The translations under genes were made by a program, and so were the position numbers. A DNA stretch of 64,000 bases, taken from NCBI GenBank assembly GCA_026707225.1, contig JAPOXG010000112.1:111821-175820 (forward strand), in the 5' to 3' direction. The stretch comes from Chloroflexota bacterium. Its GTDB lineage: Bacteria; Chloroflexota; Anaerolineae; Aggregatilineales; Phototrophicaceae. Each line of letters starts with the position of its first letter. Positions within the stretch are counted from its first letter, which is position 1. A model generated the notes under the pieces. That model did no database searches. It was given only the letters and a program-made list of their open reading frames with translations, and was not told the origin of the DNA. Positions 1 through 7,395 of the stretch are shown one piece after another.

Positions 1-1
1 G

Positions 2-595
2 ATTGGCACGGGCATCGACAAGGTATATCCGCGCGAAAATGCCGGATTGGCCGAGGAGATAGTGGCAAATGGCGCCATTGTCAGTGAGATGCCGCTGGGA
101 ACGATGCCGCTTGCCAAAAACTTTCCGCAGCGCAATCGGCTCATCAGCGGGATGTCTCTCGGCGTTCTGGTCGTGGAAGCGCCGGCTAAGAGTGGCGCGC
201 TCAACACCGTGTCTCACGCGCTGGATCAGGGACGTGAGGTCTTCGCCGTGCCGCATAACATTTTCAGCCTGTCCGGGCGCGGCTGCAACCGATTGATTCA
301 GGACGGCGCAAAGCTCGTCGCCGATGTCGATGACATCCTTGATGAACTGGACTTGTCTCACATCAATGCGCAGACGCGAATCACAACGGAGCGGCTGCAA
401 CCCGCCAATGAGGCAGAAGATGCGATATTCGAGCAACTGGGCGCCGACCCGATTCATGTCGATGTCATCGTCAGACTAACGCATTTGCCGACCGCCACGG
501 TGACCAGCACCTTAACGATGCTGGAGCTAAAGGGACTTGCGGAGAGCGCAGGACCTATGCAATACTGCCGTGCGCCCAATTCGAGAAGGCAATAG
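2..595 (+). CDS. dprA: DNA-processing protein DprA, C-terminal part (5' truncated by window edge)
   Basis: The frame is already open at the left edge, so the N-terminal part lies outside; about 197 codons remain. DprA (Smf) binds single-stranded DNA taken up in natural transformation and loads RecA onto it in the cytoplasm. What is visible is the end of the Rossmann-like core, with the conserved run FPQRNRLISGMS (122-157), then ALDQGREVFAVP and GCNRLIQDGAKLV. A C-terminal winged-helix of about 65 residues (from EDAIFEQLG) follows, an extra domain that many DprA proteins have. The manC start lies 8 bases after the stop, so the two are probably co-transcribed. An internal TTG at 47 could be mistaken for a start, but homology clearly continues upstream of it. 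The family call is firm. Confidence 0.93.
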   Translation: MGTGIDKVYPRENAGLAEEIVANGAIVSEMPLGTMPLAKNFPQRNRLISGMSLGVLVVEAPAKSGALNTVSHALDQGREVFAVPHNIFSLSGRGCNRLIQDGAKLVADVDDILDELDLSHINAQTRITTERLQPANEAEDAIFEQLGADPIHVDVIVRLTHLPTATVTSTLTMLELKGLAESAGPMQYCRAPNSRRQ

Positions 596-603
596 CCGAC
601 AAG

Positions 604-1689
604 ATGAATCACTACTACGCCCTGATTGCCGCCGGCGGGCATGGCACAAGGCTCTGGCCAATGAGCCGCGCGCGCCTGCCCAAGCAGATGCTGCCGCTGA
701 TTGACGACCACTCCATGTTCCGCACCAGCGTGGATCGCATAAGAACGCTGTTCTCTCCCGAGGATATCTTCGTCGTCACCAGCCGTGAGCTGGCGCCGGA
801 GCTGCAAAAAGAAGTCGGCCAGATTCCGCCGGAAAACTTCATCATAGAACCCTACGCCAAGAACACCGCGCCCGCCCTCGCCCTCGCCCTCAGCTATATC
901 CAAAAGCGCGATCCGGAAGCCACCGTCGCCATCCTGCCAGCAGATCATCATATCGTGCAGCAAGAGAAATTCTGTCGCGTTCTGGAAGCGGCTTGGCAAG
1001 TCGCGCAAGAGGGCCAGATCGTCACCCTGGGCATCTCGCCCTCGCATCCCGCCACCGGGTTCGGCTACATTCAGCAGGGACGCGGCCTCGCCGAGGTTGA
1101 TGGCTTCATGGTCTATCAATCCCGCCGCTTTACCGAGAAGCCGGACATTGTGCGGGCGACGCAGTTTCTCGCTTCCGGTCAATACAGCTGGAACTCCGGC
1201 ATGTTCATCTGGCGCGTCGACCGGGCGATGCGAGACTTTGAACGCTACCAGCCCGCGATCTTCGCCATGTGCTCTTACCTGCAATCGGCTTTTGACGCGC
1301 CCGATTACGCCGAGAAACTGAACGACATCTGGGAGACCATGCCCAGTCTTTCTATCGACTTCGCCATCATGGAAAAGGCGGACAATATCGCCGTCATCCC
1401 AAATGATATCGGCTGGAGCGATGTCGGCAACTGGACTTCGCTCTATGACATTCTGCCGCAAGACAACTTCGGCAACTGCATCAAAGGCGACGCCAGCGAT
1501 ATCCGCGTCATCCTCGACACGCGCGACACCCTAGTATTGAGCGACAGATTGACGGTGGCTATCGGCGTCGAAGATATTGTCGTCGTCGATACCGACGACG
1601 CCCTGCTCATCTGCCACAAAGATCGCACGCAAGATGTCAAGCAGGTGGTCGATTACCTGCGTGAAAACGGAAACGAAGAATATCTCTAA
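604..1689 (+). CDS. manC: Mannose-1-phosphate guanylyltransferase (GDP-mannose pyrophosphorylase)
   Basis: It joins mannose-1-phosphate and GTP to make GDP-mannose, the donor for mannosyl, fucosyl and rhamnosyl residues in surface glycans. The nucleotide-binding signature GGHGTRLWPMSRARLPKQ is at residues 12-29, a RFTEKPD substrate loop is mid-protein, and IGWSDVGNW is near the C-terminal third, all typical of the family. At 361 residues it has only the pyrophosphorylase domain and lacks the C-terminal phosphomannose isomerase cupin of the long bifunctional type. It follows dprA after 8 bases and precedes topA by 29. The nearest likely users of its product are the glycosyltransferases at 38.9-42.5 kb, which is an inference. 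A sister specificity (another hexose-1-phosphate) cannot be fully excluded. Confidence 0.93.
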   Translation: MNHYYALIAAGGHGTRLWPMSRARLPKQMLPLIDDHSMFRTSVDRIRTLFSPEDIFVVTSRELAPELQKEVGQIPPENFIIEPYAKNTAPALALALSYIQKRDPEATVAILPADHHIVQQEKFCRVLEAAWQVAQEGQIVTLGISPSHPATGFGYIQQGRGLAEVDGFMVYQSRRFTEKPDIVRATQFLASGQYSWNSGMFIWRVDRAMRDFERYQPAIFAMCSYLQSAFDAPDYAEKLNDIWETMPSLSIDFAIMEKADNIAVIPNDIGWSDVGNWTSLYDILPQDNFGNCIKGDASDIRVILDTRDTLVLSDRLTVAIGVEDIVVVDTDDALLICHKDRTQDVKQVVDYLRENGNEEYL

Positions 1690-1718
1690 TCGTCCACACT
1701 CACTCTCGAGGACGGGAT

Positions 1719-4148
1719 ATGACTGAAAGCCATGTCGAAGCGTTTCAGGCTTATTGCGTGAAATGCAGGACTAAACGAGATATGGGCGCTGCTGAGCCTG
1801 TGTACACCAAGACAGGCGCACCCGGCACGCGTGGACAGTGCTCCGAATGTGGCACAAAGCTCTTCAGGATGGGCGCGACCGCCGCCCACGAAGGCATCCC
1901 CAAGCCGGATAAGGTTGAGCGTCCAAAACGCAAAAAGCCCAAAGGCAAAGCCAAGCCGAAATCCAAAGCGAAGTCCCGCGCGAAATCAACTGCCAAACGC
2001 CAGAAAGTCGGCAAGCTGGTCATCGTCGAGTCGCCAGCCAAAGCGCGTAGCATCGGCGGCTATCTTGGCGACGGTTACACCGTCATGTCGTCATTGGGGC
2101 ACGTGCGCGATCTACTGAAGAGCCGGCTGTCTGTCGATGTCGAGCATGACTTTGAACCGGAATATCGCGTGCCCAACGACAAACGCGCGATTGTAAAGGA
2201 ACTAAGAGCAGCCGCTGAAGGCGCCGACGAAATCTTCCTCGCCACCGATCCCGACCGCGAAGGTGAAGCGATCGCCTGGCATTTGGTAGCCGCAGCCGAA
2301 ATGCCGCAGACGAACGTCAAGCGAGTCGTCTTCCATGAAATCACCGATGGCGCCGTCGCCGATGCATTTGCCCAGCCGCGTCAAATCAACATGGACTTGG
2401 TCAACGCGCAGCAGGCGCGGCGCATCCTTGACCGCCTGGTTGGCTATCAAGTCTCCCAGCTGCTCTGGTCGAAAGTGCGTGGGGGTCTCTCCGCCGGGCG
2501 CGTTCAAAGCATTGCTTTGCGTCTCGTGGTCGAGCGCGAAAAAGAAATCGAAGCGCATGCGCCGGTCGAGTATTGGACTATCAGCGCCGATCTGGCGAAG
2601 CGAACCAATGGCAGAGACTCGTCCAACTTCAGATCGCGCCTTGCTAAAATCTCCGGCGTCAACGTGACTTTCAACACAAAGGGCGGCAAATCGCCGATTC
2701 TGGATAGCGAGGCGACGGTAAAGCCGCATGTTGAAATCTTGCGCCAGAGCCAGTATGTCGTCGACAAGATCAAGCGCGGCACGAGCCAAAGCCGGCCCTC
2801 CCCGCCCTACACCACCAGCACCTTGCAGCAAGCCGCTTCCAGCCGCCGCGGTTTCAGCGCCCGCCGAACCATGCAACTCGCTCAACAGCTCTACGAAGGC
2901 ATTGATATCGGCCAAGGAAACCCGGTCGGCCTCATTACCTATATGCGGACCGACAGCGTCCAGGTCTCCAAAGGGGCGGTCGCCGAGGCGCGGACATACA
3001 TCGGGAATCAGCATGGCAACGCGTACTTACCCAAGAAACCGCCGATCTACAAAACCAGGTCAAAAGGCGCGCAGGAAGCGCACGAAGCCATTCGACCCAC
3101 CAGCGTCATGCGCAGTCCCGAATCGATGGGGGCATATCTCAGCCGGCCGCAGCTGCAGCTCTACACGTTGATCTGGCAGCGTTTCGTCGGCAGCCAGATG
3201 TCGCCCGCCATTTTTGACACGCTCAGCATCGAGGTGAAAGCGGGGCAGAAATCCAGCGACATGTCCTATCTCTTCCGAGCGTCCGGGCGCAAATTAAAAT
3301 TCGCCGGACATCTCGCTGTTTATGGCAAAGACGACCCGCGCATGCGCCAAGCTCGGAACGAACAGAATCAAACATTTCCTGATCTGGAAGTGGGCGAAAC
3401 GCTCGATCTTAGGAAGATTCTGCCGGAACAGCATTTCACGCAGCCGCCGCCGCGATACACCGAAGCGACGCTTATCAAGCAGTTGGAAGACAAGGGCATC
3501 GGCAGGCCAAGCACCTACGCCCCCACCGTCAGCGTCATTCAAACGCGCGATTACGTCACCCAGACCGATCGCCGCTTGCATCCCACCAAGACCGGGACGA
3601 TCGTCAGCGATCTGCTGTCTGAATACTTTGACGTGGAGATGGATTACGATTTCACCGCCAACATGGAAGATCAGCTTGACGAGGTCTCCCATGGCAAATC
3701 CAATTGGCGGCCCATGCTTAATGAATTTTACGGCCCGTTTTCCCAGCGTCTCAATGCGGCGCGAGACAATATGCCGAGGCAAAACATCGTTGAGAAGGTC
3801 GGACGACGCTGCCCGAGCTGCGAAGACGGCGACCTGGTCATCAAGCACTCGCGCTACGGGAAATTCATCGGCTGTTCCAGTTACCCGGATTGCAAGCACA
3901 CCGAACGCTATCTCGAGCGAATGGGGTTGCTTTGCCCCCAGTGCGGCGAGGAAGATCGCGGCGAAATCGTCCAGCAGCGCAGCCGCAAGGGCCGCGTCTT
4001 TTATGGCTGCAGCCGCTACCCCGCTTGCGACTATACCGTGTGGCGGCTTCCGAGAGACCTGAAGAAGCTGGAAGAGCAATCGACGGAAGCAGAGGCTCCG
4101 AAACTGCAATCAGTGGATCAAGCCGCGGAAGAAAGCGCCGTCTTTTAA
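1719..4148 (+). CDS. topA: DNA topoisomerase I (type IA) with an extra N-terminal four-Cys domain
   Basis: It relaxes negatively supercoiled DNA by cutting and passing a single strand. Residues 1-60 form an added domain with C13-x2-C16 and C41-x2-C44, a likely zinc site resembling DUF5679. A Lys/Arg/Pro-rich linker (about 61-98) joins it to the Toprim domain, which begins LVIVESPAKARSI (100-112) and contains the metal-binding DPDREGEAIAWHL. The catalytic tyrosine is Tyr408 in LITYMRTDS. Two C-terminal four-Cys zinc ribbons follow (CPSC...CSSYPDC and CPQC...CSRYPAC). The whole is 809 residues, a normal length plus the added N-terminus. An RBS-like GAGGA lies just before the ATG. The N-terminal cysteine domain may bind DNA or protein; its role is not known to me. 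Confidence 0.96.
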   Translation: MTESHVEAFQAYCVKCRTKRDMGAAEPVYTKTGAPGTRGQCSECGTKLFRMGATAAHEGIPKPDKVERPKRKKPKGKAKPKSKAKSRAKSTAKRQKVGKLVIVESPAKARSIGGYLGDGYTVMSSLGHVRDLLKSRLSVDVEHDFEPEYRVPNDKRAIVKELRAAAEGADEIFLATDPDREGEAIAWHLVAAAEMPQTNVKRVVFHEITDGAVADAFAQPRQINMDLVNAQQARRILDRLVGYQVSQLLWSKVRGGLSAGRVQSIALRLVVEREKEIEAHAPVEYWTISADLAKRTNGRDSSNFRSRLAKISGVNVTFNTKGGKSPILDSEATVKPHVEILRQSQYVVDKIKRGTSQSRPSPPYTTSTLQQAASSRRGFSARRTMQLAQQLYEGIDIGQGNPVGLITYMRTDSVQVSKGAVAEARTYIGNQHGNAYLPKKPPIYKTRSKGAQEAHEAIRPTSVMRSPESMGAYLSRPQLQLYTLIWQRFVGSQMSPAIFDTLSIEVKAGQKSSDMSYLFRASGRKLKFAGHLAVYGKDDPRMRQARNEQNQTFPDLEVGETLDLRKILPEQHFTQPPPRYTEATLIKQLEDKGIGRPSTYAPTVSVIQTRDYVTQTDRRLHPTKTGTIVSDLLSEYFDVEMDYDFTANMEDQLDEVSHGKSNWRPMLNEFYGPFSQRLNAARDNMPRQNIVEKVGRRCPSCEDGDLVIKHSRYGKFIGCSSYPDCKHTERYLERMGLLCPQCGEEDRGEIVQQRSRKGRVFYGCSRYPACDYTVWRLPRDLKKLEEQSTEAEAPKLQSVDQAAEESAVF

Positions 4149-4166
4149 GGCTGCCGCCGTCTCGCT

Positions 4167-4195
4167 TTGCGCCGATTTAGAACTGTGACTATACT
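4167..4195 (+). promoter_or_regulatory. Possible sigma70-type promoter for the 4291 gene
   Basis: TTGCGC (4167-4172) and TATACT (4190-4195) are separated by 17 bases. The -10 is a good match and the -35 a partial one. It would start transcription near 4202, just before the hairpin at 4206-4231, which would then lie in the 5' untranslated region of the next gene. Confidence 0.4.
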
Positions 4196-4205
4196 GAATG
4201 TCGTT

Positions 4206-4231
4206 GGTGCGCGATGCCCCTGCCGCGCACC
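4206..4231 (+). terminator. Hairpin after topA (weak terminator or 5'-UTR structure)
   Basis: GGTGCGCG (4206-4213) and CGCGCACC (4224-4231) form a perfect 8-bp stem with a 10-base loop. It lies 58 bases after the topA stop. Only a short pyrimidine stretch (TTCTT) follows, not a clear T-run, so termination is uncertain. Confidence 0.4.
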
Positions 4232-4290
4232 GCTTCTTGACGTAATATCTCAGTTATGCTGAGAAACCTGGACTCGAAAGGTTGCTGCTA

Positions 4291-5661
4291 ATGAGTCTAC
4301 AAGGTCACCAATCGGATCGCGCGCAATCCGCCTCGTTTTCGGCCGGCGGGCTGAGTATCTCAAATCCGCGGATTCAAAAGCTGATTGAATCGGGCCCAAA
4401 ACGCGGCACTATTCTGCTTGTTTTAGTCGGCATGATGCTCGGGATGGTTGCCGCTTATGGCATCATCCCAACGGAATTCACCGGCGCCTCGCCCCGTCAC
4501 ATGAGCCAGCAGGCAATTGAACAGTGGGTGCGCATGGTCGCCGTTGGGCACTCGCAAGACGTGCACTATGACGACAGCAACGCGCTGCTATTCTTGCAGC
4601 AAATCCCTGATCCACAGCGCTTCGTAGAAGGCTTGGCCGGCAGAGCCTCCGTTCCGGCAGCCGAACGCGCCGCTCTGGAAGCGCTGACAGAGATAAACGG
4701 TTATGGCAATCTAGTCGGCGCCCTTGCGCCGCAAGACCCCGGTATCGCTCTGAGCACTTTGCAGATTGCACTGGCGCTTGCTGCTGTGGCTGTCATCATC
4801 CCGATCCTGACCATCGCGGGGCGGATGGTCTATCCCAGGCAAGAGCAAACGAGCGAGGACGCCGGACCGATATCCCGAACCAGCTCGCAAGTGTCCCCGT
4901 CCACGGCCGCTGCCCCGCAGCAATTTCAATCTTACAGCGAGGCGGCGCCCGCAACGCAATGGGGCGAAGACGAAACGGAAAAGAGCGGCAACTTTCATCC
5001 TCAATTCGGCGCGCCTGTCATGCGCGCGGTATCAACCTACGTGAAAGGGCAGAACTATGACGACTCTTTCGCGATTGAAATGGGGCCGGAGCAAGGCAAT
5101 CAGTTCCTAGGCGAATGCGGCATATCTGTCGCCACGCGAGTAGGCAGCGAGCTGCAATCGGTCGAGTTCTGGGGCTTCGACATGGCATCGCAGGAGACCC
5201 TGACCAAGGTCTTCGCCGCGCCGGCGGCATTGAGCGATCCAGCCCTGCTTTCAGCCGTGGCCAACCGCGTCAAAGATCCGACAACGGATATCATCGCCGC
5301 TGAATCCGGTGCCCGGCTGATAGTCGATAGCAGCGCCATCCAGATCCAGGCTGAAGTCAAATCCCTGCTCTTCAATTACGGTGGCGGCACCCCAAACAGC
5401 GGGATTGAAACCTTGCAGATCGAGCTGTTGGCTTGGCATAAGCAGAACCAGGGCGCTTCAATGCCGGCCGAGGGTTATCCGGCGCCAGCGCACTCGCCAT
5501 TCAACGAATATGCTGATTTGCAAGTTACGCCGCCAGCGCAGGCCGCATCGCCAACGCCGCCGCCAGCGGCCGGGGGCGCGGGAACGCCGCCAGCCAAGCG
5601 TCCGGAAGACGACGAGGAAGATCCCTTCGGCGGCACCGGCAACTTCATGCCCTACTCCTAG
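4291..5661 (+). CDS. Conserved-looking membrane protein with two TM helices, unknown function
   Basis: I do not recognise this family. The start chosen is the ATG at 4291, preceded by GAAAGG at a 9-base distance; a longer frame from a TTG at 4282 has no better signal. The 456-residue product has a short cytoplasmic N-terminus, a first TM helix (TILLVLVGMMLGMVAAYGII, about residues 41-60), a segment of about 100 residues, then a second TM helix (IALALAAVAVIIPILTIAG). A Ser/Gln-rich spacer, a folded domain of about 150 residues (from HPQFGAPVMRAVSTYV) and a Pro/Ala-rich, acidic C-terminal tail follow. Both helices and the tail suggest an anchored protein whose C-terminal domain works on one membrane face. 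A strong terminator closes the unit. It stands alone, between topA and convergent greA. Confidence 0.8.
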   Translation: MSLQGHQSDRAQSASFSAGGLSISNPRIQKLIESGPKRGTILLVLVGMMLGMVAAYGIIPTEFTGASPRHMSQQAIEQWVRMVAVGHSQDVHYDDSNALLFLQQIPDPQRFVEGLAGRASVPAAERAALEALTEINGYGNLVGALAPQDPGIALSTLQIALALAAVAVIIPILTIAGRMVYPRQEQTSEDAGPISRTSSQVSPSTAAAPQQFQSYSEAAPATQWGEDETEKSGNFHPQFGAPVMRAVSTYVKGQNYDDSFAIEMGPEQGNQFLGECGISVATRVGSELQSVEFWGFDMASQETLTKVFAAPAALSDPALLSAVANRVKDPTTDIIAAESGARLIVDSSAIQIQAEVKSLLFNYGGGTPNSGIETLQIELLAWHKQNQGASMPAEGYPAPAHSPFNEYADLQVTPPAQAASPTPPPAAGGAGTPPAKRPEDDEEDPFGGTGNFMPYS

Positions 5662-5669
5662 GCAACTGC

Positions 5670-5698
5670 AAGCCCCATCCAGCGCGATGGGGCTTCTT
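5670..5698 (+). terminator. Rho-independent-type terminator
   Basis: AAGCCCCATC (5670-5679) pairs perfectly with GATGGGGCTT (5686-5695) across a 6-base loop and is followed by CTTGAATT. It begins 9 bases after the stop codon of the membrane protein gene, so it very likely ends that transcript. Confidence 0.7.
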
Positions 5699-5771
5699 GA
5701 ATTCGTTCCAAGCTAGTGATGATAGTGAAAGCAGATTGAAAGAATTTGCCTGGAAGATAGTAAAGCTGTAC

Positions 5772-5792
5772 GGGCGAGCCGGTAGCTCGCCC
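5772..5792. repeat. Dispersed palindromic repeat, copy 1
   Basis: GGGCGAGC and GCTCGCCC pair perfectly around a 5-base loop (CGGTA). It belongs to the family of short GGGCGA...TCGCCC hairpins seen in many gaps of this window. It lies between two convergent genes. Confidence 0.7.
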
Positions 5793-5888
5793 CCCATTTC
5801 TGCTTGTTGCCAGCAAGTTTTCTCACGAACGATTTGAGAGTGCTGAGTACGCTGACCGCGGGAATCAGCTACGTTTGGGTTGCCGCCC

Positions 5889-6359
5889 TCAGCGGATAGC
5901 GACAATCTTGAACTTGATGACGCCGTCCGGCGTCTCTACTTTCACCTTCTTGCCAATACCTTTGCCGAGCAGTGCCGAGCCTATCGGGCTCTTCTCGGAA
6001 ATCTTACGCTCGCGCGGGTTGGCCTCGGCGCTGCCAACGATGCGGTATTCTTCGTCGATGTCCTCGCCTTCTTCTTGAATCACCACGGTAGAACCGACGC
6101 GCACCTCATCGCTGGGCTCACTATTGTCGACCACAATCGCGTTTCGCAAGATCGCTTCAATATGCTGAACGCGCCCTTCAATGAAGCCGAGCTGCTCCTT
6201 GGCATCGTGATAGTCGGCATTCTCCTTCAGGTCGCCTTGCGCCGCCGCCTCCTTCAGCTTTTGCGCCAGCGCGGGACGCCGAGTTTCCTGGAGCTGTCTC
6301 AACTCGCGGCGCAGCGCGTCCTCGCCTTCTCTCGTCAGATAAATTTCTTCTGTGACCAT
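5889..6359 (-). CDS. greA: Transcription elongation factor GreA
   Basis: GreA enters the RNA polymerase secondary channel and stimulates cleavage of backtracked RNA, which rescues stalled elongation complexes. The 156-residue product has the usual length. The N-terminal antiparallel coiled coil (EGEDALRRELRQLQETRRPA) carries the conserved acidic tip region GDLKENADYHDAKEQ, and a C-terminal FKBP-like domain holds SPIGSALLGKGIGKKVKV, typical of the family. Its ATG lies inside the end of the upstream metallo-hydrolase gene (25-base overlap), so the two genes are read from one message. The assignment to GreA rather than GreB is based on the overall match and is firm. Confidence 0.96.
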   Translation of the reverse strand: MVTEEIYLTREGEDALRRELRQLQETRRPALAQKLKEAAAQGDLKENADYHDAKEQLGFIEGRVQHIEAILRNAIVVDNSEPSDEVRVGSTVVIQEEGEDIDEEYRIVGSAEANPRERKISEKSPIGSALLGKGIGKKVKVETPDGVIKFKIVAIR

Positions 6360-7234
6360 GCGTCGTTTCTTTCTAATTGATACCTGGACGGCCCGTCTTG
6401 CGCCTTCGCAGGGTCATCACGATAGCGCTCAACCAAGGCGCGGATGTTTTGCTGATGCAACTGCTGGACGATGCCGTTTAGCAAAACATGGCTCTTGCCA
6501 CAGCGCCTTAGCGAGACCTGATTTTCAATGTCTTCCTGCCCTTTATCCAGAGCGACTTTGACCGCTTCGTCGAGCCTTCGCAGATACTCGAGGTCGCTCG
6601 AAATTTTTTCCGACACTTCGCCGCGCAAGATGATCTCGCCATGTCCCTGCACGATATTCTCATAATCCCGTTCCCGAAGCCGCGTCAAAGACGCTATGAA
6701 GTCGGAGGAACTGCCGTCGACAAAGTAAGGAATCGGCATAATCGTATCGGCCGCGAAAAGCACCTCTTCCTCTTCCAGCAAACAAACAATGGAATCTTGA
6801 CTGTGCCCTGGGCTGGCGCGCAGCTTGAAGATCGTTCCGCCGATGTCCAGCGCCATTTCGTCGTCAAAGGTGATTTCAGGCAAGATCAACTCAACCCGAT
6901 CAAATTCTCCCGCATTTGCCTTCATCTGGCGCAAGCTCTCGCGTCCCCGTGAAGCAAGCATTTCTCGGCACAGCCGGTGCGATACGACAAGAGCGCCGGG
7001 GAAAAAACAAGTCCCGGTCGTGTGATCGGCGTGGAAGTGTGTATTTATGACATAGTTCACGCGCGAGCCCAAGCCCTCTTCGACGTACCGGCGGATCAGC
7101 ATCGTCTCCTCCGGATACATCAAGGTGTCGATCAGCACCGCGCCGTCGCGGGTCAAAACGACGCCGGCCGTCACCTGTGCGTACTGGTCACTGCGGAAGA
7201 CGAAAATGTGATCCGTGATTCGTTCGCGCTGCAT
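6335..7234 (-). CDS. Metallo-beta-lactamase-fold hydrolase
   Basis: A soluble 299-residue hydrolase of the metallo-beta-lactamase superfamily. The metal-binding HFHADH motif is near residues 67-72, preceded by YVINT, with a second metal ligand region at SPGHSQDS and the bridging aspartate in LLFAADT-like FAADTIM. A late histidine (VQGHGEII) completes the site. The substrate cannot be told from sequence; relatives include glyoxalase II-like thioesterases and lactonases. It has no signal peptide. It is the first gene of a two-gene unit with greA, which it overlaps by 25 bases, so a housekeeping level of expression is likely. The gene is transcribed divergently from the secreted receptor-like protein at 7396. 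Confidence 0.88.
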   Translation of the reverse strand: MQRERITDHIFVFRSDQYAQVTAGVVLTRDGAVLIDTLMYPEETMLIRRYVEEGLGSRVNYVINTHFHADHTTGTCFFPGALVVSHRLCREMLASRGRESLRQMKANAGEFDRVELILPEITFDDEMALDIGGTIFKLRASPGHSQDSIVCLLEEEEVLFAADTIMPIPYFVDGSSSDFIASLTRLRERDYENIVQGHGEIILRGEVSEKISSDLEYLRRLDEAVKVALDKGQEDIENQVSLRRCGKSHVLLNGIVQQLHQQNIRALVERYRDDPAKAQDGPSRYQLERNDAWSQKKFI

Positions 7235-7331
7235 CGACAGTAGGACTATTCCGGTTCTCAGGCGGGGGCGCCGCCACGTTCAGTATAGAGGGCGCGCAAT
7301 TGAAAATCAAGTGAGCGGACGCCAACCAATG

Positions 7332-7359
7332 TTGCCTCTCAAACTCGCTGCAGTATACT
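7332..7359 (+). promoter_or_regulatory. Possible promoter for the receptor-like protein gene
   Basis: TTGCCT (7332-7337) and TATACT (7354-7359) lie 16 bases apart, with a start site expected near 7366, about 30 bases before the ATG at 7396. The -10 sits inside a perfect 10-base palindrome (CAGTATACTG). Confidence 0.42.
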
Positions 7360-7395
7360 GAATGCAAGTAAATGCGCGAAAGAAAACCAACGACC

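Noticed and set aside
454..1461. 335-codon frame on the minus strand inside manC
   Set aside because: It is an antisense shadow of a high-GC gene. No RBS or family motif is visible, and manC is complete and well conserved here.
2202..3014. 270-codon frame on the minus strand inside topA
   Set aside because: It lies fully within the catalytic core of topA, with low-information sequence and no start signal.
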